Of a stretch of DNA of 39,487 nt, positions 19,908 to 32,069 are shown piece by piece; positions within the stretch are counted from its first letter, which is position 1; every line of letters begins with the position of its first letter. This DNA comes from Cladosporium sp. IMV 00045 (taxonomy: Eukaryota > Ascomycota > Dothideomycetes > Cladosporiales > Cladosporiaceae), in NCBI GenBank assembly GCA_001931905.2, contig MSJI02000484.1, positions 1 to 39,487 on the forward strand. Direction: 5' to 3'. The position numbers and the translations under genes were made by a program. Under the pieces are notes generated by a model that saw nothing but the letters and a program-made list of their open reading frames with translations, had not been told where the DNA came from and did not search any database.

Positions 19908-22541
19908 CTAATGACCAACCCCCCCAGCAAGCCAATCATTATGACCCGGCTGCCCAGGCTGAGGAAACACCCCCCCATCGACCTGCTGCACAGGCACCTG
20001 CTGTTGCTGCTGCTGCTGCTGCTGCCGCTGCGCATCCTGAGCCTCCCTCCTCTGCCTGACCAACTGCTGCCTATGCCAAACCAACCAGCCCAGCGCGGCC
20101 AAAAGCCCACCCAGCATCAACGCCACGAACAAATCGTCTTCATCATCATACTCATCTCCCCAAGAATCATCCCCACCCGGCATGCGATCGTGCTGCGCGT
20201 CCCAATCGTCCGCCTCGTACTGCTCCGCGGCGTACATTTCCGCATCAGCCTTCAAGAAATCGTCCAACCACTCGCTGAAAGACCTCTTCTTCCTTGTCTC
20301 GGCCTCGTCGTCGATGCCCTTGATGCCGCCGTGCGTTACGCTGTTCCACCAGCTGCGCCAGCGGAGCTTCCACAGGGAAAGTTTGACGGGCAGGTAGGCT
20401 TCCTGGTTGGTCTCGAGGGCCTGGTCGTAGAAGCGCTTGGCCAGGTGGAAGTCCTGGTCGATGCCGATGCCGTTCTCGTGCATCCAGCCCAAATTCCAGA
20501 GCGCTTGGGCGGATTGCAGGCTTTCGCCCGCGGCTTGGTAGCAGGCGGCGGCGTTTTCGGGGGAGGCCAGCGTTCCCAGGCCGGAGAGGTAGTAGTCGCC
20601 GGCTTTCACTAGGGAGTCGATGTTGTGTTGTTTGGCGCTGCGGGTCCAGTGGACTAGAGATAGCGCGGCGTCTTCTAGGGCGATTTGGGTGTTTTGTTTG
20701 AGGGATTTGAGCCAGTCGATCGGGCTCCAGCGAGGACGAGAGTGGTCCAGAAGCCAGGCGACGTTGGCTTGCGCGTTTTCCGAGCCTTGCTCTGCGGCCA
20801 TCAGGTAGTGGATGATTGCTTTCTGATTGTCACCGGCTTCGTATGCGTCGTTCGCTTCGCCAATGGATCCCCAGATTGCTTCGGCCTTTTCAGCAACGAT
20901 CTTGTACTGAACTGCTGCGGTGCCGCAGCTACGGTCACGGCCTATGCCCTGGTGGTTCATCTCGGCCAAATAGTAGAAGGCTTCAATGTGGCTGTTACGA
21001 GCGGCAAGCTCAAAGTAGCGCGTCGCCGTAGGAATATCGCCCTGGTCAAGGAAAAGAATACCAAGGTTGGTCTGCGCAACAGCGAGATCTTGGTCCGCCG
21101 CCGCGCCAAAAAATTCACTTGCCTTCTTGATGTTACGTTCGACGCCCAGGCCATCACGGTACATCAGTCCCAATGAGTATTGGCATAGGGCATCGCCGTT
21201 TGCAAGACCGCGGGTGAACCAGATCTTCGCCTTGCTGTAGCTCTGTTCCGTCCCTTCACCGCGCAAAAACATGCGGCCAAGGTAGCCGGCAGCCTTGGAA
21301 GCGAGCTTCTCCATCCCCTGCGTCACGTCGCTCTTGATCTGACCATTGCGGTCCCAATACTGCCTCGCGACGTCCATGAAGTAACCCTTTGCGAGCTTCA
21401 AATCCCGCTTCATCCCTCTGCCACCATCGTAGTGGACTCTGGCGAGCCCGAAGCTGGCCGTGAAATCGCCCTTTGACGCTTGAAAGTGCAGGTACTCCAT
21501 GACATCTTCCACGTCCGCGTATGCGTCGCTGGTGGGGCCACCTTGCTTTGCGTGAATGCCGGAAGAGCTCACACTCGCGCCTTCGCCGTAGACACCGCCA
21601 GCTTCGTCTGCCAGTCGGAATGAGTCTTTGATAAGACCGTGACCGCCGGGAGGGCCAGAGCGGTAGTACGCGATCGCCTTGTCGGCGACCTGCTGGTACC
21701 AATGCACCGCTTCATCGCAGTTGCGCGGAGTTGAGATGCCGGCGTGGTGCCGGTATCCAAGCGTCATCTGCGAATGCGTGTTTCCCTGCTCAGCCGCGAA
21801 CGTGTGGTATAGCATGCTCTTCGCCTGGTCTGCTGGAATCTCCGGGTTCAGACCCGTCGCGTACATAAACGCAACCATGTACTGGGCCGTGCTGTTTCCG
21901 TCCAAATCCGCCAACTGCTTGTACTTCTTGAACGCTTGCTCGTAATTGACCGGGTGCGTGTAGTTGCCGTAGAAGTTCAGGTCGGCTAGCATGTAGATGG
22001 CGTCGGCGTCGTCTTCTCTTGCTGCATCCTCAAGCAGTCGTACGGCGTCGGACAGTGGCTGGGACAGCTTGCTCAAATGTGTGGACGTCTTGGTCGATAT
22101 CAATTGCTCTTCCTGGGGCGTGTTCATGAACAATAGAATGAATGCCTCTTTGGCGTAGTATGCCGTGGTCCCAAGCACGCCTTTTGGCTTTTGTGTGTAT
22201 TTTGCCAGCTTCGACACGGTTGGCAGCTTGATCTTTTGAAGTATGGCGGTCGCTCCGTCTACGGCATGGTGTCTCTTCTCCTCGGCCTTTGCACTGCCAT
22301 CGCTCTCGCCGTCCTTTGCTCTTGTGGAGTCCTCCCAGAGTGCCGGTTCCGGATGTTTGCGAGTGTCCTGCAGCGGCTTTTGCTGAGCGTCATTGGGAGG
22401 TACATCGCGGGCGACAGCATGAGCGATGAAGATACAGAAGGCAACTGTAGTGGAATGTTAGCGCCAGGTCTGTTTCAACAGCTGGGTCGATGTTGGCTTA
22501 CGGAGCAGTAGTGGCAGGATGCGCCAGGCGGACTGCTTCAT
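19908..22541 (-). CDS. hrd3: Hrd3/SEL1L homologue, ERAD ubiquitin-ligase subunit
   Basis: Two exons, 22541-22502 and 22444-19908, encode 858 residues. The intron cuts the signal peptide, which reads MKQSAWRILPLLLLAFCIFIAHA after splicing. Many SEL1-like repeats follow (for example AQYMVAFMYATGL, ALCQYSLGLMYRDGLGVERN, ALWNLGWMHENGIGIDQD). Near the end is one membrane helix (LFVALMLGGLLAALGWLVW), then a cytosolic Gln-rich tail with nine consecutive Gln. This layout is that of Hrd3/SEL1L, which scaffolds the Hrd1 ubiquitin ligase in the ER membrane and receives misfolded glycoproteins. It is divergent from the F-box gene. Confidence 0.92.
19998..20030. repeat. CTG/CAG microsatellite coding for polyglutamine
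   Basis: A run of CTG-type triplets with one TTG and one CCG interruption lies within the Hrd3 gene and encodes the Gln tract of its cytosolic tail. Such tracts often vary in length between strains. Confidence 0.8.
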
Positions 22542-22927
22542 CGTGGGCGGTGATTTTCTGCTATCTGAATAGTGGGAACGACGGGGGACATGGTCCTCTG
22601 TCGGCTCGCGTGCGTTGTTTGTTCAGACACCGATCGGTGACATTGTACTTGTCGATGATGTGGCCAAGTTTCCTTTGTTTGGTCGGGGCTGTTCAGCGTC
22701 ATGCGAGCAACTTCCTCAGCCCGCGCTGCCAGCTCACCCGACCTCCCGGCATCAGCAGTGAGGTCGCTGGGAAACATGTTAACAGTACATTCAAACTACA
22801 TCTACATTTGATATGATATCAATGTGACTACCCGTCTGGGTGGAACCTCAATGATCAAAATCATCCAAGAGGCGCCATCAGTTCCTACATGACCTCACTT
22901 GCCACATGGCCTAAAACACAACCAGCA
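22542..22927. promoter_or_regulatory. Divergent promoter of Hrd3 and F-box genes
   Basis: This 386-base stretch lies between two divergent starts. No gene, RNA or clear repeated element is visible, and I did not find the CCGCGGAA cluster motif here. Confidence 0.4.
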
Positions 22928-24813
22928 ATGATGGACAAGCTACCAAACGAAGTCATTCTGGTCATCTTGTCGTGTAAGTGGCTATCTCGACAAGACAAGT
23001 CCTGGTTTACTGACTCTTGCCAGTCTTGGATGTACTAGATATTACTCGTTGCCAGGCAGTATCAAAACGATTCCTGGCACTCGCTCGAGACGACAGTATA
23101 TGGAAACTACAATGCTTCGAGAACTCTCGAGCAGAGGCATTGCGCCGACGGCAAAGATTACTGGATGTTCAAAACTCACCTCTGGAAGAGTTGAGAAACG
23201 CCATAAGCAGTCTGCCTGGGGTAGACCAGACTACTTCAGCAGGAATCGATGGGGATCGCTCGCAAACCAATACGGCCGATGCAGAGAGAGGACAGAGAGC
23301 ACGAGCATTCGTTAATTGGGAGCCTGAGTATCCCGGAGAGTCTTTCGATTACTACGAGGAGTACATCCAAAGACACGCTGATATCAATGTTGATTGGATC
23401 GACTTGCCTAATCAAAATGGCAGCGATCAACGAGAGATCAGAGAGGCGACTGGAGTTGGTGTCTTGTCGGATCATGGCTCGGGCGAGCGAAAAATGGTCT
23501 CACCCCTGGATGATGGCAGTATCTGCATCTGGGACGTGACATCTCGTTCAACCACTTCTTCCGGTGGATATGGGGCCCTTCTAGGCCAGAGCAAACCCGG
23601 ACTCCTGACGAATGGTGCTGCTTTCGATCTAAGTCACACGATCATGACAGATACTGGGGCGGTCGAGTGCGTATCAATTGATCACCATGCACAGAAAGGC
23701 CATTTCGCGGTGCAAAATGTACTGCAAGAAGTCGATCTCCGGACGTGGCAGGTTACTTCGACGAAGAAGTACCCATTCCCGATCACTGCACTATCCACAT
23801 GCCAACCGGGTACGCCTCTTGCAGTAGGGACCAACAATACCATACATTTGCATGATGCCAGAGAACTCAGCGCATCGCACGACTCAAATACCAATGGGTC
23901 CGTCGAGCTCATAGGTGGCTCAACGACTTCTCATGCTACTCTCTCGCAGCCTGGTCCTCTATCGATATTGAACCACGCCGAAAGCTCTTCCATATGGATT
24001 GCTGGACGTTTCACCAGTCTTCTTCACTACGACTTGCGACGCTTCCCTCGTCTCCTTGGGACAATTCATTCCGGCGCCCGCATAGCTTCTTTGACCTCTC
24101 TGCCACACCCGCTAGTACCGCGGTCCCTTGACCTAGTCCGCAACCCGCAGGCTTCTATCTCTGCACATCATACCGCTCGTAGCAATATTGGAACAACACT
24201 AGTAGCCGCAGCAGAATACAAGGGCAAAGGGTCTCTAGAGCTGCACGACCCTTCAGGGAAGGAAAGCTATCAAAACCGCCAGACGGCATCAGCGTCGAAG
24301 TTGCTCTCAGTGGCTCCCCATGGAGGGCGGCTGGTGTTCTCCGACGGTGATGGAAATTTGCGTTGGATGGAGAGGAATGGGTCCACGCTGGTCCGCCAGT
24401 ACAACATCAATTCCGACCGGCGTCCGAGCGACACGCCGAACAGTGACGCCACGTCAGGCGGTGTTTTCTCTTCGACTGCCTCAGAAATGCCTGGCCAAGG
24501 CGACATTGTGCAGAAGATCCTCCCACTTCGGGCGAGTGAGGAACAGTATTCATCTGATCGCCCTGATGTTCCCAACGACTCTCTTCTCTTGTGGTCGGGT
24601 GATGGGCGACTTGGTTGCCTCAGCTTTGGAACACAAAATCCACTCAGGCCCGAGGAGGACTGGCATGATGCCCTCGAGGCACAGAGTGTGAATGCAGAAC
24701 AGCGGGCCAAAGAGGACGCTGAGAGGCAATATGCTATGACTATGCGGAGGGCACTCGAGCGAAATGCAGACGAGGTTAGGTTTGTGAGAGGGTTGGGCAT
24801 GGCATCCTTTTGA
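22928..24813 (+). CDS. F-box protein with WD40-like C-terminal part
   Basis: Two exons, 22928-22973 and 23024-24813, encode 611 residues. The N-terminus is a clear F-box (MMDKLPNEVILVILSFLDVL, then CQAVSKRFLALARDDSIWK), split by the intron. F-boxes bind Skp1 and place substrates on the SCF ubiquitin ligase. The rest contains weak WD-type blades (for example MVSPLDDGSICIWDVTSRS and SLLLWSGDGRLGCLSFG), so a beta-propeller substrate-recognition domain is likely but degenerate. The C-terminus is a charged helix. The start could be either of two adjacent ATGs (22928 or 22931). The substrate is unknown. Confidence 0.88.
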
Positions 24814-24958
24814 TAGGCGGAAAGAATCATCATATACCAGGTCAAAAAGGCACTCGCATCATGACAGACTGGTATTGTGTCGCACCTAAAAGGCAACTCC
24901 TCTGATGGCCCACTCCCGGGATGATTACAATTTGACCTTTACATTTCCACATAGTCTT

Positions 24959-25977
24959 TTACTTGTACGCTTTCCCACCAACACTCTCATCAAAAGCCAT
25001 CAGATCCTTCAATCCACAGACCTCAAAAAGCTTCGAAGGTCCCATAGCCGGATCCTGCGAACTCTTGCCCTGCTTCTTGAGATCACTGTACGCCTTCTCC
25101 AAAGCCGGCACCACCGCCTCCAAACCCATGGTCGGCCAAATGGCAATCCTGAAACCCATCTGGTTGGCCACCTCAGTGTTGACAATAGGCGTCTTCCCAC
25201 CATCGACCTCATTGAGCAGCACAGGAATCTTCGGCAAATCAGCAATAGCCTTCCTGGCCTCATCCTCCGACTGCAACGCCTCGAAAAACAACCCATCAAC
25301 ACCAATCTCCGCCGCCATCCTCAACCTCTCCACAGCTTCTTCATAACCTCCATTCCCCTCCGGATCCGAGCCAGCTCTCGCATCCGTACGGGCGATAATC
25401 ACAATTCCGCTCCCACTCTCATCCCTCGCCTTGCACGCGGCGCGCAGACGGTTGGCGAACACGTCGCGCGACACGAGCAGCTTGCCGCCCAAGTGGCCGC
25501 AGCGCTTTTCCTGCACTTGGTCTTCGATGTGCAGGCCGGCGACGCCGGCGCGGGCGTACGCTTTCACGGTCGCGGCGACGTTGATGGGGCCGCCGTAGCC
25601 TGTGTCTGCGTCGGCGATGAGGGGCACGGATGGGTTGATGGAGGCGATCATCGCGGCGTTCTGGTGCATGTCGGTGAATGTTGTGAGGCCTAGGTCGGCC
25701 ATGCCGAGGCGGGACATTGCTGTGCCGGCGCCGGTCTGGAGGGCTTGTTAGCACGTGGTCATAAATGTACATGTATCCGTGGATGCATGGTGGTTGTGGC
25801 AAACTGGCATTAGGAAGGAAGAGAACTTACCATGTAAAGACACTCGAAGCCTTGGGCGAGGGCGAGGCGTGCTGAGATACCATCGTATACACCAGGAGCA
25901 ACTACGGTATGAGAAGGGTCGGAAAGAAGTTGGCGAAGACGACCAGCTGCTGTGGTCAGTTGTTGTGTTCCGTTCAT
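24959..25977 (-). CDS. Isocitrate lyase/PEP mutase superfamily enzyme
   Basis: Two exons, 25977-25831 and 25735-24959, encode 307 residues. Superfamily motifs are ADADTGYGGP (metal-binding acidic residues), EDQVQEKRCGHLGGK (the KRCGH catalytic loop) and IIARTDAR. Members of this size cleave or rearrange C-C or C-P bonds next to carboxylates: 2-methylisocitrate lyase, dimethylmalate lyase, oxaloacetate hydrolase or carboxy-PEP mutase-like enzymes. The sequence alone does not decide among these. There is no clear mitochondrial presequence. It is divergent from the SCP2 gene. It might be linked to the organic-acid block at 3-13 kb, but I saw no copy of that block's motif in its promoter. Confidence 0.85.
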
Positions 25978-26650
25978 GGTGGCAGTTTTATTCTAGAAGT
26001 CGGATTAATGGATCGCACGAGCGATTTCCCGTGTAAGATGGTGTTGAATGAAGCGTGTGGTGTTCAAGAGGTGAAATATGATTGCTGTAATTTTTTTCTC
26101 AATGATGTTCATCCAGCCATTACTAAACATATATAAATATCCTGTCGCTCGGGCCTGAGCTGGTCTCCGATAGCGGCGGGACATTTCCAGCTTATTCCCT
26201 GCTACGAAACGTACAGGGTGATGATGCTCATCACCGAGAGCGTCAAAGTGTTCCAAACGTAGCAAAAAAGAAGTCTTCCATCTTCATGTTCACTTGACGT
26301 CCTGTTCGTCCCGAAACAGAAGGCATTCGTGTAAATGAGGTTGACATGTTGCTAGGACGCCACCCAAGAATCACATGCTTGACCCCGGATTCTTCAATCC
26401 TTCTGCAGCCTCGCGGGCCTCGGCATGCGTGCGACTCTGAGGTCATGCACGGCTGCACAGCTGAGCATCACATGTCTGGAAGCGACTCTTGGGTGGTTTG
26501 GCATCTATATCTCCCCTCTCCTACTAATAGTCTTCGTCTTCTTGTTGACCATCTTGTTTCCTCTCATTCTTGATCTCATCCAAACCGCTGCCGTGAAACG
26601 CAACTTGTGGCCATCACTGTCGCCAATAACCCAGCAGAACAATACCAAAG
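25978..26650. promoter_or_regulatory. Divergent promoter of the lyase and SCP2 genes
   Basis: 673 bases without a supported gene. A pyrimidine-rich leader with CTCTCCTACT-like runs precedes the SCP2 start. The open frames here overlap on both strands and show no domains. Confidence 0.4.
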
Positions 26651-27167
26651 ATGTCTCTCAAGAAAGGTGCGGACTTCGATGGACTGACATGCTTTGTGGA
26701 AATCGCTGACGTTGTTTGCAAAAGACGCCTGGCCCTCGTCTGCCGCGTTCGACTTGATCGCTTCCGCCCTGTCCGACGATGCCGAGCGCAAAGACGCCAT
26801 CAAGAAAGGCGGCGCCATCTTTGCCTTCACTCTGAAGAACGGCGAAGGCGCGCAGGAAAGCTGGTACATTGACTTGAAAGAGACTGGCAAAGTTGACACA
26901 GGCCTTGCCCCATCTGGCAAGGAGCCGACTGGTTAGTTGACATGGTCTCCTTCATGCAATAGCTGATGTCGCTACCCTTGATCATTGCTGACATGTGCTT
27001 TAGTTACTCTCATCCTCTCTGATACTGAGTTCGCAAAGCTCATCTCTGGCAAAGCGAATGCGCAGAAGCTCTACATGGGTGGTAAGCTGAAGATCAAGGG
27101 CGATGTCATGAAGGCTACCAAGATGGAGCCTATCCTCAAGAAGGCACAGAACAAGGCCAAGCTATAG
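26651..27167 (+). CDS. SCP2 sterol-carrier protein, peroxisomal
   Basis: Three exons, 26651-26666, 26725-26931 and 27004-27167, encode 128 residues, a normal length for a single-domain SCP2 protein. The sequence runs MSLKKDAWPSSAAFD, GGAIFAFTLKNGEG, ESWYIDLKETGK, then GKLKIKGDVMKATKMEPILKK, the typical SCP2 C-terminal helix. It ends in AKL, a type 1 peroxisomal targeting signal. The protein binds fatty acids, acyl-CoA or sterols and supports peroxisomal lipid turnover. The first exon is only 16 bases long and the first donor is GTGCGG; the splice is supported by phase and by continuity of the family sequence. Confidence 0.92.
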
Positions 27168-27456
27168 ACGTTGTATTGTCCATGTTTAGCATGAGAAATG
27201 AGAAGTTTGCATAGACAACCCTCGGTTGTTTGGCTTGACAAAGTGCTCGTGATGTACATATGTGAAGTGATCATATATGTACAGGAAGCTATTAAAAAAA
27301 GAATGCCGAAGAGCTCAGAATCTCCCCAATTATTACGTTCGCAAGCTAAGCATAAGAAGAAGTGGTATCATCATCGTCTCAAACGCCGTATTCACCTCCC
27401 ACCCCCACCATCATTATCCCTCCCACTATCGCTATAATCATCCGGTCTCATCCCGC

Positions 27457-27870
27457 CTACTTATACTGCGGTTGACCACCTTGCGCATACTGCTGTTGTT
27501 GATGGTGTCCCTGATTCCAACCCTGAGGTCCTCCTTGCATGGGTATCTGCTGCCCTCCGCCGCCGCCCTCCATCATGTTCTGCACGTCTGGCCGGTGCCT
27601 TAGGTCTTGGTAGAAGCGGCAGATGTGGCAACCGACGTCTTTGTCTGGTTTGAAACTAAAGGGTATCACGGGAATGAAACAGAACGTGAACCATTCCCAG
27701 CGTTTGTACACGCGCGCGCTGAAGTTGCCGCAGTTCTGGCATTGCGCAGTGATGTTCTCGTAGCCTTTGAGAAGGGATTGGAAGGCTGGAGAGTGAGGTC
27801 AGCTTATGTGTCGAGTAATGCGACAGGCGTGAGGCTTACTGTGCGTGCCACACGTGAAGATGAATGCCAT
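27457..27870 (-). CDS. Small zinc-ribbon protein with Gln/Gly-rich tail
   Basis: Two exons, 27870-27840 and 27785-27457, encode 119 residues. The N-terminus MAFIFTCGTHTFQSLLKGYE is followed by CQNCGNFSARVYKRWEWFTFCFIPVIPFSF and VGCHICRF. The paired CX2C motifs with a hydrophobic segment between them match a small fungal zinc-ribbon family whose role is not known to me. The last 40 residues are rich in Gly, Gln and Pro. It may associate with membranes through the FTFCFIPVIPF segment; that is inference. Confidence 0.75.
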
Positions 27871-28425
27871 CCTGGCAGTGCTGTCGCAAGGAAGCGATAG
27901 GGCGTGATGCGCTGGGTTGTGCTCTTTCGTTCAAAGTTGTGCAAGTGTTTTCTTTGTGATATTGACCGATGGGATAGCTGTATTGATGCGGAAGATGCAA
28001 TTATGGTAATGTAGTGAACACAGATGCAAAGATGCTGGTGAAACCTACCTCATCTTCACCTGCTTGGTGGCTTGCGAAGGCGTGGCTCGGCCATGGCAAC
28101 TACGCGGCGGTCGCGCTTCGCTGACGCAACACGCTCCTCGCTTCCCCAAAACGGCTGGGTCGTCGGCTTGGCGTGAATGTTGGATGCTATAGGTAGGCAG
28201 AGGCAGGCAGGCAGGCATTTGAACAATTGAATGAGAAACTATATAGATCACCGCTCACATAGGTTCACATGCTGTGGCGTTAAACCCTCGACAGTGACCA
28301 GCGATCGATGTGGAAGGCAAGAGGAATTAGTCAAACCGGAGAAACATTCGTCTGTTGTAGTCAAGATGGTATCTAAGGTCGCTTCAACGGCACGAATATC
28401 AGCAGTCCTTGCGCGCAAGGAGCCT
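27871..28425. other. Intergenic region with GCAG repeat
   Basis: This is the promoter of the zinc-ribbon gene and the 3' UTR of the dynein light chain gene. A short (GCAG)n-like tract lies at about 28195-28216. The frame at 28045-28251 (-) spans that repeat and is not convincing. Confidence 0.4.
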
Positions 28426-29080
28426 CTACTGCGTCTTGAACAGCAGGATCGCGCAGTGGCCCAGGTAGAAGTAGATGAAGTGCTTCGTCTCTGTGACAGC
28501 GTTAGCCCCAGCCACATCCGTTCACCAAAAATATAAGTCGACATACCGTGCGTGACGAAGCTGCCGAAGTTTCTACCAACAATGCAGTGCCATGTCGCAC
28601 CTTTCCTCTCGTCGAACTGGGTCTGATTAGTATTGAGCGCGGACGAAGTACTGAGGCTTCACAAACCGTGCGCTTGATGTGGTGGGCGATTTCCTGAGAG
28701 TATGTCAGCTACGATCCATGAAATCCTCGCCAACGATCTGAGTATGACTCAACGAACCTTCTCAACAGTGAACTTCTCCATGGCTTCTTGGGCTGCGATA
28801 TCTTTAGCAAAAACCCGTGTGCAAACACACGTGAACAGGCAACAGAGCACGAACCAACTTCAATGGCTTCTTGCTGCATGTCCTCGCTCTACACGGAACG
28901 TCAGCATGATTGAGTAGGATGAGGCGGCTACATGGAGGTCAAAGTACCATATCGACCGACTTGACCTGAGCTGTGACATTGTCAGTACATGTTGGAGCGA
29001 TATGGGGCGGTAAGAGCCGAGTTACCCTCAAGCTTCTCCTTAATCTCCTCCGTCTTGAACTCGGTTCCCTCGTTTGACAT
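28426..29080 (-). CDS. dyn2: Dynein light chain LC8
   Basis: Seven small exons on the minus strand (29080-29026, 28970-28948, 28888-28855, 28792-28758, 28693-28667, 28616-28547 and 28490-28426) join in frame to 102 residues. The spliced product contains QQEAIEVAQEAMEKFTVEK, EIAHHIKRTFDERKGATWHC, IVGRNFGSFVTHETKHF and IYFYLGHCAILLFKTQ. This is the highly conserved LC8 sequence, with an N-terminal extension of roughly ten residues. LC8 dimers bind the dynein intermediate chain and many other partners; in yeast Dyn2 also acts at the nuclear pore. Six introns of 50-64 nt fall in a 309-nt coding region, so the gene is easily missed by ORF scans. It is divergent from Mrd1. Confidence 0.95.
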
Positions 29081-29356
29081 GATGGCGGTGTTCTCTTGGT
29101 AAAGGCCGGATCGATGGAGAAAAATGATCTGTTGGTGTGTTGATGAGTGGCGTTTCGTTTGCGCGACGTGTGGCTACATGCTGTTCGTGATCGTTTGAGC
29201 GCGTCGGAAAGCGCGAGCCATCGGTGCCAAGCTCCGACGCTAAAAACTGCCAAAGCAAAAAAACCTCAAATGTCCTCGCTCTCTTCTTCACATCGCATAC
29301 TTCACTTCACATACCAACCTGGACTTTCCGCTCATCCTTGAGCAATTTTTAGGATC

Positions 29357-32069
29357 ATGGAAAGCTCTCGGATATTTATCAAAGGCTTGCCACCCTCCAT
29401 CACAGAGGCCGATTTCAAAAAGCATTTTGCTTCTTGTGGCCGCGAGGTGACCGATGCAAGACTATTCGCCAACCGTCGTATCGGCTACATCGGTTACAAG
29501 ACACCTGAGGATGCGCAAAAGGCTGTGAAGTACTTCAACAAGACTTTCGTCCGGATGAGCCGCATTGGAGTCGAGGTTGCCAGGCCTATTGGTGAATCTA
29601 ATGGAGGAAGAGCTGGTGGTCGGGCGCCTACTGCACCTGTGACGGCCAAAGAACATCAACCGAGACCCTCCGAGATCTCGACAAGCCAAGCCAACGAAAG
29701 CAAGGATCCGGTCGAGGAGGACCCTAAACTGAAGGAGTACCTCGAGGTGATGAAGCCAAAGTCGAAAAAGCGAAGCTGGGAAAACGACGAAGCTCTCACA
29801 TCCAACAAGGAAGATGCTGCCGATGACGATCACCACATGGCCGTCGATGCCGAAGCCGCTAGCGATGACGAGTATGAGGAAGTTCCTCGCAAAGCAAAGC
29901 GCGCCAAGGTCGAGTCTGTCCCTGCGGATCAACGACCCACAGATGATGCGCTGCCAGAACCAGCTCAGACAGATGCGGACGACACCGAAAAGAATGCCCA
30001 GAACGACGTGCCTGCCCAAGGGCCGGTGTCTGATGCTGACTGGGCTCGATCGAGAACAAGCCGTCTGCTTGGTCTTTTGGACGACGACGAAGAGGAGGAA
30101 GAGCTTAGTCGACCCAAAGCTCGCGAAGAGTCTACAGAGCGTAGCGATTTCGAGGATGCACCGCCTGCAAGACCCGCTGCTGCACAACCAGTTCGCGAAG
30201 CGAAACAGCCTGCACAGACTGAGAAGTCGAGCGAACAGCCTGACATCGCTCAGGACGAGGCGAGCACCGAGCCCACCGGCGTACGGGCGAGCATGCGCTT
30301 GTTTTTACGCAATCTACCGTACGATGTGCAAGACGATGCCCTGCAATCCGAGTTCGCATCGTACGGAAATCTCGAAGAGGTAAGCAAGATGTCATTTTAT
30401 TTTCAATCCCTCTTTTTCAAGATGAGCACCTGATAGGGACAACCGATGCAAAAGCATTTGAGGTAAACCCAGGAAGTGTATTTTAGTAGATGTCACTTTG
30501 ACTGAACGGAAAACTACTTTACTGTGTCTTTTCGAAAGATGTTTTGTTGAGCACAACGCTGACTTTGATTGTCATCAGGTTCATGTCTCCCGCGATCACA
30601 AGACCGGCTCTGGAAAAGGCTTCGCCTACATCCAATTCAGCGATGCCGACTCGGCTGAAAACGCCTTGAACGAGAAAGACGGTCAATATTTTCAAGGCCG
30701 TATTCTGCACGTTCTACCAGCTACTGCAAAGCGTGAAGACAAGCTTAATGACTTTGAACTATCGAAGCTGCCCCTGAAAACCCAACAACAAATCAAAAAG
30801 AGGCGTGAGGCAGCTTCGTCGACGTTCAACTGGAATGCACTGTACATGAACACGGACAGTGTTGTCTCCAACGTCGCAGCTCGTCTTGGGCTGTCAAAAT
30901 CCGAGGTTCTCGATCCCACAAGCAGTGATGCAGCCGTAAAGCAGGCTCACGCCGAGACGCACATCATTCAGGAGACCAAGACCTACTTCAGATCTCAGGG
31001 CGTCGACTTGGATGCATTTAAACGAAGCCAGCGTGGCGATACCGCCATCCTGGTGAAGAACATTCCATACGATTGCTCAAAGGATGAATTGAAGAGGCTC
31101 TTTGAAGAGCATGGAGACCTGAAACGCTTCATCATGCCGCCCAGCGGTACTCTCGCCATCATCGAATTTCCAAATGCGGTTCAAGCCAAAGCAGCCTTTG
31201 GTTCTCTGGCGTATCGGAAAATCAAGGGTTCTGTCTTGTTTCTGGAGAAAGCACCTAAGGAATTGTTCACACTCAAGCCCTCCGACACTGCTGAAGTTGA
31301 GGGAGCTTATGGTGTCTCCAAGATTTCGACTGGAGATCTGAAGAATGCGGATGCGGACATGACTGTTGCTGAAACGTCTGGCACGGCCACCTTGTTCGTC
31401 CGCAACCTGAACTTCGATACTACGTCGCAGCAACTTCACGAAACCTTTGAGCCTCTTGATGGGTTCCTCACCGCTCGCGTTAAGACGAGAACGGATCCTA
31501 AGAAGCCTGGGCAAGTACTCAGTATGGGCTTCGGCTTCTTGGAGTTCCGGAGCTCTGGCCAAGCACAAGCAGCACTGCAAGCTATGGACGGCTATGCGCT
31601 ACACGGCCACAAGCTTCAAATTCGTGCAAGCCACAAGGGTGCAGATGCTGCTGAGCAGCGCAGGAAAGAGGACAAAGCCAAACGTGAAACTAGCAAGAAG
31701 ACCAAGGTCGTCGTCAAGAACTTGCCTTTCGAAGCTACGAAGAAGGATGTGCGCTCGCTACTTGGCGCGTACGGGCAGCTACGTTCAGTCCGCGTGCCGA
31801 AGAAGATGGATCGCGCTGCTCGTGGATTTGCTTTCGCCGATTTTACCACACCCAAAGAAGCGGCAAACGCAATCGATGCTCTTCGCGACACTCACTTGCT
31901 CGGACGCAGGCTCGTCTTGGACTACGCCGAAGAAGAGCCAGAGGATGCTGAGGCTGAAATCGAGAAGATGCAGAAGAGAGTTGGCTCGCAAGTCAACAAG
32001 GTTGCACTGCAGAAGCTTACCAGCGGCGGAAGGAAAAAGTTCACCACCGAGAACGACGCAGAGGAGTGA
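29357..32069 (+). CDS. mrd1: Mrd1, pre-rRNA processing protein with five RRM domains
   Basis: Two exons, 29357-30379 and 30579-32069, encode 837 residues. RRM1 is at the N-terminus (SRIFIKGLPPSITEADFKKH). A charged linker of about 230 residues with acidic and KR-rich patches follows. RRM2 (MRLFLRNLPYDVQDDAL, GSGKGFAYIQF) is split by the 199-nt intron. Then come RRM3 (TAILVKNIPYDCSKDEL), RRM4 (ATLFVRNLNFDTTSQQL, GFGFLEF) and RRM5 (TKVVVKNLPFEATKKDV, ARGFAFADF). Five RRMs in this arrangement define Mrd1/RBM19, which binds pre-rRNA and is needed for 18S rRNA maturation in the small-subunit processome. The length is close to yeast Mrd1 (887). Confidence 0.95.

Noticed and set aside
24959..25977. 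Membership of the lyase-family gene in the 3-13 kb organic-acid block
   Set aside because: Its chemistry would fit, but it is 12 kb away behind unrelated housekeeping genes and its promoter lacks the CCGCGGAA motif.
29462..30187. 241-residue minus-strand frame opposite Mrd1
   Set aside because: Shadow of the charged linker of Mrd1; the plus strand encodes a clear five-RRM protein.
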